Both the position numbers and the translations under genes were made by a program. From assembly GCF_001949145.1 (NCBI RefSeq), contig NW_019091372.1, positions 44,647 to 61,595 of the forward strand: 16,949 bases of DNA. Reading direction: 5' to 3'. Below are positions 1-7,689 of the stretch, piece after piece. How positions within the stretch are numbered: the stretch's first letter is position 1; each line of letters begins with the position of its first letter. This DNA is from Acanthaster planci (Eukaryota; Echinodermata; Asteroidea; Valvatida; Acanthasteridae). The notes beneath the pieces were generated by a model that saw only the letters and a list, made by a program, of their open reading frames with translations, was not told where the DNA came from and searched no databases.

Positions 1-30
1 GGACCCCGGTTCAAATCCCGGGGTCCCCGG
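1..30 (+). repeat. 3' part of a tRNA-like element cut by the window edge
   Basis: Positions 8-18 are a perfect pol III B-box (GGTTCAAATCC). It sits in a near-perfect hairpin (CCCC..GG / CC..GGGG) like a tRNA T-arm plus the start of the acceptor 3' strand. The A-box half would lie before position 1 and cannot be seen. It could be the 3' end of a tRNA gene, a tRNA pseudogene or a SINE head. It runs opposite to the next tRNA-like element (87-161) and the two meet at the poly(T) run. Confidence 0.45.
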
Positions 31-39
31 AAAAGGAGG

Positions 40-161
40 TTTTTTTTTTTTTTTTTTTTTTTTTTACTAAGTTTTTTAATAAAATTGTGCATGCCCACCT
101 GGGATTGAACCCAGGTCCTTGTGCATTGCAGTTAGTGTCCTTAACCGCTATGCCATGGCAC
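40..161 (-). repeat. tRNA-derived retroelement with poly(A) tail
   Basis: Read on the minus strand, 161-87 is a 75-nt tRNA-like unit. It has an exact A-box (TGGCATAGCGG), a B-box one base short (GGTTCAATCC), a 6-bp T-stem and GTGC/GCAC acceptor ends. A short AT-rich link and then an A-run follow; on the + strand this is 26 T at 40-65. A tRNA-like head plus a long A tail is typical of a retroposed tRNA pseudogene or simple SINE. The shortened T-loop argues against a working tRNA. Confidence 0.6.
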
Positions 162-205
162 TTTCTTGAAGAAATGTGCTCGTTTCTAAATGTTAAACCT
201 TCCAT

Positions 206-1129
206 TGTTTGGACTTAGAATATTTTTCAGCCAAACTCTGCACTGGAGATAGGCAAGGGTGGAAGGCCTAGGAGCTGGAAGTCTGAGAGCTGATAGGAAG
301 GGTAGAGTGGATGGCTGAGGGCTTGGGACTATCAGTATTAGAGCACTGAGGATCCCATGGGGTTGACGGACATAGCTTCATAATGTTTCATATTGCTATT
401 GGGTTTATTGTAGCCCTTATAAGCTTGAGACTAATGGGCTCCAAGAGGGAACTTTATATAAGGAGCTGGGAAGATGATTAAGACTGGCAGTGCTTTCATG
501 TAGGATGAGGCAGTAATGTAAAATCTAAAGATGGAAACAGATGTACCTTAAACTCTGGCAGTGTAACATGGTCCAGATTAGGAGAAGGGTCACGAGGCAA
601 AGTACTACAGTTTTACAAATAGATAAACATGTACAAACAAGTTGTTCTGCTGGTTTAAATAAATGAGCATTTATTTCACTTGCAAATAGAAATTAACTGG
701 TTACAGCAATAAATGGTGATGATTTACTTACATAAAGCATTATTGCACAGTAATCTTTTCAAATGAAACAAATTTCATGTCAGTGCTAAAAGGTCCTGTC
801 AATGCACTAAAAGGTGTTTAGTAAAAAATATTGTTTTCGACATTAATTTAGGAACCAGAATTGTTCAAATTACACACACACATGTTGGCCGCAAAAAGCT
901 AGTTTTTTGACTAAATTAAATATTTCTTTCATGCACAGAGTCAGGTCCTTAGAATGTTTCAAAAATTACATTTTTTCAGTAATTACCTTTCAGCACTGAG
1001 CCAACAATTTGGTGATAATATTAAGTGAAAGACTGTTTTGTAATGTTCTGGCAATGTGGATGTACCACTTGAAAAATACAAAATATAATTTGTCAAAGGA
1101 AAAACTTATAAAAGATGAACAAAGAAATT
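206..1129. other. AT-rich intergenic stretch, no gene seen
   Basis: No exon-like open frame with flanking splice signals was recognised on either strand. The only structure noted is a perfect 9-bp inverted repeat with a 2-base loop at 657-676 (AAATAAATG, AG, CATTTATTT). It reads AATAAA on both strands. Confidence 0.5.
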
Positions 1130-1202
1130 GACTGGAGCGGGATTTGAACCTACAACCTGTGGACCACTGTACCAGTGCTCTACCAACTGAGCTATCAAGC
1201 CC
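1130..1202 (-). repeat. tRNA-like sequence (SINE head or tRNA pseudogene)
   Basis: On the minus strand this about 73-nt unit has a perfect D-arm (GCTC AGTTGGTA GAGC), a B-box GGTTCAAATCC, an acceptor stem pairing at 6 of 7 positions (one a wobble) and a T-stem with one mismatch. The anticodon arm pairs poorly. The expected U33 is C in the loop ACAGTGG, whose middle triplet would be AGT. It is followed by AATTTCTTTGTTC rather than a pol III T-run. I read it as the tRNA-derived head of a SINE or a decayed tRNA, not a functional tRNA-Thr. Confidence 0.6.
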
Positions 1203-2608
1203 TATGTTGGTGGTCTTGCCCATTTGTCAATACATGTATCTCTGTTCGGGGGGAAACTTGTGAAAAGATTGGTTCAGAACAGCCACCGGGTTGACTGAAC
1301 AGTGCTGGTATATTGGCTGCCTGAATGGAAACTCCATCAATTTTTGAAAGGATGCAATAGTTACAATCTTTTAGTCCTCAAAAGAAGTAGTCTTTCCAAA
1401 TGGTAATTAATTGCAAATTTTGAAGTACGCGTGTAGCATTTTGATAACTTAAATGTGCATTAATACGAGTCAATGATTTACACTGAAAAGAAACAAATTA
1501 AAGGTGAACAACAGTCTTTCCTTAAAAGCAAACTGACCAATTGTCTATTCATTTAAGTCATGACTTGAATAATTTGGATGTAAGTACAGTACAACGTTGC
1601 TACACTGAACAATTCGGTTTATGGAACGTGAATCTTGGCTCCCAATTTTTCTGCGCACTTTTACTGAACATCACAAAGTTACTTTTAATTTAAGAAAAAA
1701 ATTTGGGACTGATGACAGTGACTCAAAAGTCAAAATGTCAATAAACTGACATTTCAACACAAGAACTGGCACCCTCTCTGTTTTGGCAAACAGCGCCCTC
1801 TTTTGCCAGGACTTTCCCTTTTGTAATGGAAAATGGACACATCTTGATTTTTTAAGAAAATGTGACAATTGGAACGGAGCCAATTAAATTCGCAATAGTT
1901 GGGGAGGACTGCTACACCAAGCATTGTGTATGGACCCTGCCCTGTTCATTATAGCAGCATTGTACTATATACCAATATACACTACTCAAAAAAATTAAAG
2001 GATCAGTTATTAGTCTGAAAATTTCAGCCAGGTGTGTACCTCATTGACTTTACTTATTGTACACAGAAGCTCATGCTCATGTTTGGTTGAGCACCATAGA
2101 ATGTGCGACAATGCAATTGGTTCATTATGTTTCAGAGCCCAATTAGCTAGAAGGGTAAAAAGCATTGGGTCGTGTATTGCTCAGGTATTGCACAACTTCA
2201 CAATGGCTACTTTTCACTCTCTTTGCACATAAATTAAAGATGGGGTGACTCTGAGGCAAGGGGGGTAAAAGGCTGGGAGTGTCTTGGGGGGGGTACAATG
2301 ACATGTTAGGACTGGCCAGTACTATACAACCCTATTGTGGTAAAATACACGTACGTGTCTCACTTTAGGGAACTCTTGTCATTTGATGTTTAGGGTTCGG
2401 AAATCTGTAAAGCTGTTTCTTTTCCAATGTCCTGACAACCACAAATTTGATTTTTTTTGTATCAATCATTATTTTTACAGATAATCATAAAATATGTGAT
2501 TGGGGGAAGATTTGCAAACATACATGTACATGTGTGTAATTTGTTCATGCTGAGATGCATACATCTTCAAAGTGCTTCATTTCTGTGATTCAAAATCACA
2601 AGTAGTGT
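1203..2608. other. Intergenic stretch, minor repeats only
   Basis: No gene is supported here. Small structures seen are an 8-bp inverted repeat (AAATGTCA, 6-base loop, TGACATTT) near 1735-1756 and a GGCAAA/TTTGCC hairpin near 1785-1806 whose loop carries AGCGCCCTC. There is also a transposon-end-like ACTCAAAAAAATTAAAGG near 1983 with no matching partner, and an alternating TACATGTACATG run near 2520. The longest open frames lack splice context and known-family similarity. Confidence 0.45.
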
Positions 2609-2946
2609 CCTCACATTACCTCAATATCATTCTAACTCATCAACAGCGCCCTCACATTACCTCAATCATTCTAACTCATGAACAGCGCCCTCACATTACC
2701 TCAATATCATTCTAACTCATCAACAGCGCCCTCACATTACCTCAATATCATTCTAACTCATCAACAGCGCCCTCACATTACTTCAATATCATTCTAACTC
2801 ATCAACAGCGCCCTCACATTACTTCAATATCATTCTAACTCATCAACAGCGCCCTCACATTACCTCAATATCATTCTAACTCATCAACAGCGCCCTCACA
2901 TTACCTCAATATCATTCTAACTCATCAACAGCGCCCTCACATTACT
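2609..2946. repeat. 41-bp minisatellite, 8 full copies plus a partial
   Basis: The unit runs from CCTCACATTAC to ATCAACAGCGC and repeats head to tail at 2609, 2650, 2689, 2730, 2771, 2812, 2853 and 2894, with a 12-base partial at 2935-2946. All units are 41 bp except the second, which is 39 bp (lacks AT in CAATATCATT) and has GAAC for CAAC. Copies 5, 6 and the final partial share ATTACT in place of ATTACC. Near-identity between copies indicates recent expansion. The unit end AGCGC joined to the next CCTC creates the AGCGCCCTC word seen elsewhere in the window. Confidence 0.97.
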
Positions 2947-3351
2947 TGGTTAAAACTCCATTTTTTTATTCATCAGGGCCATAAAGGACCGGGACAAGGT
3001 GTTTGCCAAATTTTTTTTTCAGTGTCGTGAGACTTCAGTACTCTGCAGCGGGAGTTTCTTGTTTTGATGCCAGAAAATAGCCAAATAAAATGTTCATTTT
3101 TGCGATGTGAATACAATTTGTTTAAATTATTAATCACTACGTATGATCCTTTGATCCTTTGAGTAGTGCACAGGGGCAGATAGACTTGCTCCATCGCTAA
3201 GGTGGAAGCAAGGAACTACATCTCTGAGAAGATCGAGTCCTTTCCTTGCCTTTTTGTGAATCAATGCCAAAGATTCTGATGAGGATCCCTCATGCAATCT
3301 TGGAAACTGTTCCTCCTCAGTAATGGAGGCGAGGACTGGCATCTATCTGAG
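2947..3351 (-). other. 3' flank of the NKAP-like pseudogene, with an open frame
   Basis: No certain gene. On the minus strand, 3342-3130 is open for 70 codons from an ATG. It is in the same frame as the pseudogene's last block, separated from it by TAA and TAG codons (the TAA at 3352-3354). I recognise no family in it. It may be 3' UTR or chance. A small tandem GATCCTTT occurs near 3147-3163. Confidence 0.35.
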
Positions 3352-5113
3352 TTACTTCCTCTCCTTGACATTCTCATGAATCATCTCTGTGCAGTCCCAC
3401 AGGATCTTGTCCTCCATCCTCCTTCTCTCCAGGTTGGAGGAGGCGAGGGTGCTCTTCTCATCAGCATCATGGTCTGCTTCTCCTGGGGTATGCCCACAGC
3501 TTTCATATAAGGAGGTCTGGGGAAGAAATCAATCACAAAAGGAACTAAGTTGCGATAGAAATTGAGACATTTCTTCAAACTTATAGGATTCTTGTATGCT
3601 CCTTATTTGTACACCTTTTATTTCATAAACTGTTAATATCTATTGCTTTTAATCCATTTCCATGTCAGAAAATGAACTATGACAAGAGGATTCCTTTGAC
3701 ACTGCTCACCCATTACTTCTGAAAGCTTTTGTGATTTGTACACTTTGTTAAAAATATTTTCCAGACACCTCTTTAGGGTTTAGCGAATCAAAAAGTGACA
3801 CTTTTTAAACACTTAAAATTGTCTTTCCCTTTTCCAGACAAGTGAGGACCCTGTTTTACAGTAACACTGTAACATCAATCAGGGAAGACCACAAACCTAA
3901 AATATCTATGGACCAACAACTCCTACAGAATTCAACGATTGATTCCGAAAGTGGGGGCAGAAATATTTCAACAGTGTGCACAAGTCTGTTGAGTTGGATA
4001 CAAATCAGAAATGTTTGATGGTTTGTGTTTTGGTTCAATATTTGTCAAAATTAAGGTAGATCCTTCTTTAAATAAGAGCTCTGAACACTTAAATTTTTGT
4101 CCGTATTCATTGCTCACCTTCAAAAAGCCTGAACAAATCCCCATAATGTATGTGAGTTTAATTTTGAGACTTTATTTTAGAAATGTTTGGAAACACAGTT
4201 CTCAGTGCTCTCTCAGATAAAACTTGAGAAAATATGTAGAATTTGCTTTTCCAAATATTCACTAAACAACAGGGATGTCAGGAATTTATCTGAATTTCAC
4301 CTAATGTGCACCTTGGCTTATACTTATGGCTTGTAATAATGGAAAATATTATCATGAAGAAAAATTGAACTGCCCCGGGTTAGAACTTTAATAAAGAGAC
4401 CAACAGGGCCAAATAATGTTTGATGGACAATTGCCACAGTTGCACCCAGTCCATCTTATTTGTTGTAGAGCAGTGCTACACAGCAAATCATGAAACCCCA
4501 GGGGACAAGGCAGACATTTGCTCATGATAAATGAAAATGGAGGTTCTCCTGAAATTATGCCCCTGCTGTGTTGTCGGTCTAAAGGTAATTTATGTCTGTG
4601 ATTGGACGTTTCATTTTATGAGTTTTACTATTAAAACTATGAAACCCAAATTTCTCCTTGAACATGTTGAACACGTCTCAGGAAATGTGGACCATTGATC
4701 AATGGTAATTTGTCATGAAAGAGCAGCAAACCATGAAGGAAAAGGAACTTTAGGCCAGGAAAATATGAACAATTCCAGTATAGTGGGTGCATTCAACTAG
4801 TTTGCCCTGGTTACAAGGATTTAAAACCTCATCGTTCCTATCGTCTTGCTTGGTTGACACAATGTACACAACCATCCCTGGGTCAGGGTCATGACCCAAT
4901 TGGCCCCTGCCCCCTTTCCCAGATTCATCCTTGCAGAAAGCCAGCAATGATATGAAAAACAGGACTCTTACCTGTGCTACTTATGACGTAACCCGTCTCT
5001 TCACTTTGGAGATTTCGTCGGTCAGTCCACTGGCACCATGACGCTGGCCAGCCTCAGCGTTCATGTAGGCAGCCATGGCAGTACATTCACCTGGCAATGA
5101 GGCCTTCCCAAAT
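3352..5113 (-). pseudogene. NKAP-like (SynMuv/DUF926 domain) unprocessed pseudogene, C-terminal exons
   Basis: Two minus-strand blocks resemble the conserved C-terminus of NKAP, a nuclear RNA-associated and splicing-linked protein. Block 1 (5113-4972) follows an acceptor TTTAG and ends at CAG|gtaag. It reads LPGECTAMAAYM, then SGLTDEIS, then a one-base loss near 5001-5005, after which GYVIS continues in another frame. Block 2 (3516-3352) follows CCCCAG. It begins in the frame of MKAVGIPQEKQ, shifts by one base near 3464-3474, then reads DADEKSTLASSNLERRR and DKILWDCTEMIHE before a TAA placed where NKAP normally stops. Order, spacing and intron position follow the family. The basic KRIPRRGEIG segment is shortened and changed. 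No single frame crosses either block. Because the intron is retained it is a duplicated, not retroposed, copy. The family match is from memory of the domain; a strongly diverged paralog with unusual splicing is the alternative. Confidence 0.75.
3517..4971. other. Intron-like spacer of the pseudogene, nothing coding seen
   Basis: This lies between the two NKAP-like blocks. I see no further NKAP-like exon in it. The only notable structure is a perfect 16-bp palindrome, ACCATTGATCAATGGT, at 4691-4706. Confidence 0.4.
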
Positions 5114-5316
5114 CTAAACACAGAAAAAAATGACAAAAAACAACAAGAAAAGGTCACCTAAGGTTTTTCAGTCACACTGTAATAATAATTTTTCCCCAAA
5201 TGAGCAAAGCATCCATGTTTCAACACATCATCACTTAGACTCTTATTGTGGGTCGCTGTTAAATCCATAAAACCATACAGTGCTGGGGAGTGCAGGGTGT
5301 AACAGGCTGGGTGGGG

Positions 5317-5581
5317 TCAGGGCCCAATATCACAGGGCTTCTTAACACAGTCAGACGAAAATTGTGCTAATTTGTGCAGAACAATGTGATAACCTTGAGC
5401 AATATTTCATGGCCGTGCTCGGGGTGGTTGCGTGCGGATAGACATTTCTGTTGTTACATCACTAACTTTAAGCAAATCTTTCCTCTAAGGTTAGGATGCA
5501 CTTGGCTGTATGCACGAAATATGTAGAGCCTCTGTCAGTGTGAAATCGTGCGCTAAGCAGCACTGAGAAATTGGGCTCTGA
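5317..5581. repeat. MITE-like inverted-repeat element with GGGCCCAAT-type ends
   Basis: The left arm (about 5317-5350, TCAGGGCCCAAT...) matches the reverse complement of the right arm (about 5548-5581, TCAGAGCCCAAT...). They agree at roughly 4 of 5 positions over about 34 bp, including the inner GGGCTTCTTAAC versus TGCTGCTTAGC. The 265-bp size, terminal inverted repeats and lack of coding sequence fit a non-autonomous DNA transposon. Similar GCCCAATTTC-ended repeats are common in invertebrate deuterostome genomes (from memory). No clear target-site duplication was found. Confidence 0.6.
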
Positions 5582-5965
5582 TTGTTACAAGCAAGGTTCC
5601 CATGAAATCTGAAAATCAAATTCAGTGACCTTTCCTGCAATTTCCAGAACTAAAATATGACAATCTCCATGGCATTTACTGCCACACTCTGCACAGGAAA
5701 TTTGTACGGGATAATAAACGGGAAGACTGCCATAGCCACTATTTTTTCAGCAGTGAAAACAGAGTGGTGACGTCATCATGAAAATTCAAAAAAATGAACA
5801 ATAAATGTAAGCACTATCTTTCCTTAGTTGAAAGCTGCATTGAATTGTTGAATTTGTCGGACAAAAGAAGTCACAGTACAAAGGTTTTGTATAGAATTGT
5901 TCATTTTGTGTCTGATATCTAGGGCCTTTTTACAAACAGTCTTTGGACAAAGTACATGTTCTTAC

Positions 5966-6036
5966 CTTCACTGTCTGTGCTACAGCTAACATCAGAGTCA
6001 TCTTCATCATTTTCTGCGAGGCCAAACTTGTCAGAG
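5966..6036 (-). CDS. Candidate internal exon, acidic, unassigned
   Basis: On the minus strand a 71-nt block lies between an acceptor (TTTGTCAG) and a strong donor (GAAG|gtaag). In one frame it reads SDKFGLAENDEDDSDVSC then STDSE, a very acidic serine-rich stretch. It could be the acidic low-complexity part upstream of the NKAP-like domain, or part of an unrelated gene. Its entry phase fits the candidate first exon at 7235-7156 (join makes Asp). Its exit phase does not fit the NKAP-like block at 5113, so at least one exon is missing or the two are unrelated. A second frame is also open. Confidence 0.3.
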
Positions 6037-7155
6037 CTGACAAAGTGTAGACAAAGTAACGATTATTTAAGTAGCAAGATGTAAGGACAGCATAGAAAGA
6101 TGGTGGGTCCTGGAAACCTTTCCGAATCCTAAAAATCCTCACCAGAATGAGACTTTCTCCAAAATTCTACGGACACATCAAGTCCGTACAGTATACAGTA
6201 TGTCTGTATGTTTGTATTTGAATAAAGTGTACATGTACATGCAATGTTAGATGTTAGAAAATACTTATACATGTACGCCAAAGTTTGTCAAGCTGACAAG
6301 AAAGACTGGGATTTTGCCTTCTCATCTGAGCTCATTAATGATGCATCCAAGTGCCTAGCCTTCCCAAATTACAAGGCCAGGCATCTCATGCACAAGTCAG
6401 TTGGCGTACACACATAAATAAAGTCTACATGCAATGTTAGAATTCTGGAAATACAAGTACTTTAAGGTATCCTAAAGTATGTCAAAACTAGCTTGGAAGA
6501 TTTTTATTCAAGCTGCAGCCAAGTGCCTGCCTTCAAGAGTTGATGAGACAGAGTTGACTTGGGACCGAGTTCACCTGAGATGGAGATGACTCAGAGCGAG
6601 TTGATTTCAGACCAAGTTGGTGACTTCACTTTGACATGACTGAGGAGTATGCAGCGTGTGTACATTGCCATGTTTTGCTGGACCATATCCAAATCGTTAA
6701 AAAGGTAATTCGTAAGAGTCTAAGTTGCTCATACTATCTACATCATCCTGATGCAGTCGCATCAATTATCAGTTCAACAATTCAAACATGCGCAGCATGC
6801 CAAAGTGAAGTTGGGCTTCGGCCTACATCATGTATATCATATATCAGTATGGGACGGCCTAGCTGCACATACGGGGGAGCACATCAGACCCAACGACTTG
6901 AGGAATAAACCGTTTGCAAGATGTGTGCAAAATCTTAGTGGGTGTGTTGGCCTAGGCCTACATGTGCTAAAGTTACTCGTGTCAAATTCACAGAAATGGG
7001 CCATGCACATGTACTGTAGCCAATGAGTGTAGATGGTCCTCCATGTAGGATTAGCCTCGACATGGTCTTTTCCTCCACGGTCTCAACCAGACCATGTGAA
7101 TTTTATTCCTGCAAAGTGCGGAATAATTAACAAAAGTAAAATCCATTGTACTTAC
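6037..7155. other. Spacer with a diverged duplication
   Basis: It contains the direct duplication at 6221-6534 (separate entry), a degenerate run of GAGTTGA/GAGATG words near 6535-6640, and GGCCTAGGCCTA near 6949. Open frames of about 90 codons at 6636-7026 (+) have no splice support or recognisable domain and are probably chance. Confidence 0.4.
6221..6534. repeat. Diverged direct duplication, two copies about 196 bp apart
   Basis: Copy A (6221-6363) and copy B (6417-6534) share ordered anchors: AATAAAGT, TACATGCAATGTTAGA, GAAAATAC/GAAATAC, AAAGTTTGTCAA/AAAGTATGTCAA and CCAAGTGCCTAGCCTTC/CCAAGTGCCTGCCTTC. Indels and substitutions separate the anchors, so the duplication is old. Neither copy has an evident coding frame. 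It may be two copies of one dispersed repeat or a local tandem duplication. Confidence 0.65.
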
Positions 7156-7235
7156 TCCATCAATGTCATCACGCAGGTACTTGCCAGCGATTCCTCAAAG
7201 ACTAACTTCTTGAAGATACACGAAGTCACGAACAT
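7156..7235 (-). CDS. Candidate first coding exon of a divergent minus-strand gene
   Basis: A strong donor (GATGGA|gtaagtac) sits at 7155-7154 on the minus strand. Upstream of it an ATG at 7235-7233 opens 26 codons (MFVTSCIFKK...), and a second ATG at 7169-7167 opens the last five codons in the same frame. Spliced to the exon at 6036-5966, either start gives an open frame with Asp at the junction. The E-box/CRE pair at 7284-7300 lies just upstream for this strand, as expected for a shared or bidirectional promoter with ETNK. No protein family is recognised. The block could instead be 5' UTR or chance. Confidence 0.3.
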
Positions 7236-7283
7236 AAACGGATTGGAGCGCCCACCATGCGCTCAAGTATACCTCACCTCACC

Positions 7284-7300
7284 CACGTGTAGTGACGTCA
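7284..7300. promoter_or_regulatory. E-box and palindromic CRE upstream of ETNK
   Basis: CACGTG (7284-7289) is followed three bases later by a perfect CRE, TGACGTCA (7293-7300). Both are palindromes, 390-406 bp upstream of the ETNK start codon and just outside the foldback at 7303. They are the classic binding sites of bHLH-Zip (USF/MYC-type) and CREB/ATF factors, which often occur together in promoters. Another TGACGTCA is at 5768-5775. Function is inferred from the motifs only. Confidence 0.4.
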
Positions 7301-7302
7301 TG

Positions 7303-7594
7303 CACAACAAAATCACAACAGGGCCATTTTCCAGTACTCAAAATTCGGCTCCGTCTCAGGCTGCAACTGTTTTTTTTTTAACTATCTGACTTTGAAGCTG
7401 TAAGCACAGTAATAAGTCTAATAGAGCCACAAAACATCAAATAAGATGCAAGAAAGCCAACAATTACAGTAATCCAATGTAATTTAAACGCTTCAGGCCC
7501 ACAATCGAGGATTGGTTTTGGGAACGAAGCCTGAGACGGAGACGAAGTTTAAGTATTGGAAAACGGCCACTTCAAATAGCGCCCTCTTGTTGTG
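7303..7594. repeat. Foldback (MITE-like) element just upstream of ETNK
   Basis: The left arm (7303-7366) and right arm (about 7523-7594) are imperfect inverted copies with about 157 bp between them. Shared pieces are CACAACAA/TTGTTGTG at the outer ends, GGCCATTTTCCAGTACT against AGTATTGGAAAACGGCC, and CCGTCTCAGGCT against AGCCTGAGACGGAG at the inner ends. The right arm ends 95 bp before the ETNK start codon, so the element is inside the promoter or 5' UTR. It has no coding capacity. The arms could also be two opposed copies of one short repeat. Confidence 0.65.
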
Positions 7595-7600
7595 TCCGCC

Positions 7601-7648
7601 ATGCTTTTAAAACTTCAAGTAAACCTACACTGCAACATGCTGTGCTGA
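7601..7648 (+). other. Possible upstream ORF in the ETNK leader
   Basis: An ATG in a good start context (GTCCGCCATG) opens a 15-codon frame that ends at TGA 7646-7648, 41 bp before the ETNK start codon and in a different frame from it. If transcription starts upstream of 7601 it would act as a short uORF that dampens translation of the kinase. The transcription start is not visible, so this is conditional. Confidence 0.25.
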
Positions 7649-7689
7649 CGCTTTAATCGGGCCAGGATAGCGACATTTGTACAAGCAGA

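Noticed and set aside
1130-1202. Functional tRNA-Thr(AGT) gene on the minus strand
   Set aside because: The anticodon stem does not pair, position 33 is C, the acceptor and T stems have mismatches, and no T-run terminator follows.
1983-2236. Transposon bounded by AATTAAAGG-like ends
   Set aside because: The two similar end words are in direct, not inverted, orientation and share only about a dozen bases. Support is too weak.
2609-2946. CRISPR-like array of regular repeats
   Set aside because: The units are contiguous with no variable spacers and the window is eukaryotic. It is a minisatellite.
3292-3510. 72-codon + strand frame
   Set aside because: It is antisense to the NKAP-like block and has no independent support.
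7033-7389. 118-codon open frame upstream of ETNK
   Set aside because: It runs through the CRE/E-box and the foldback left arm, shows no domain, and has no splice context. Chance frame.
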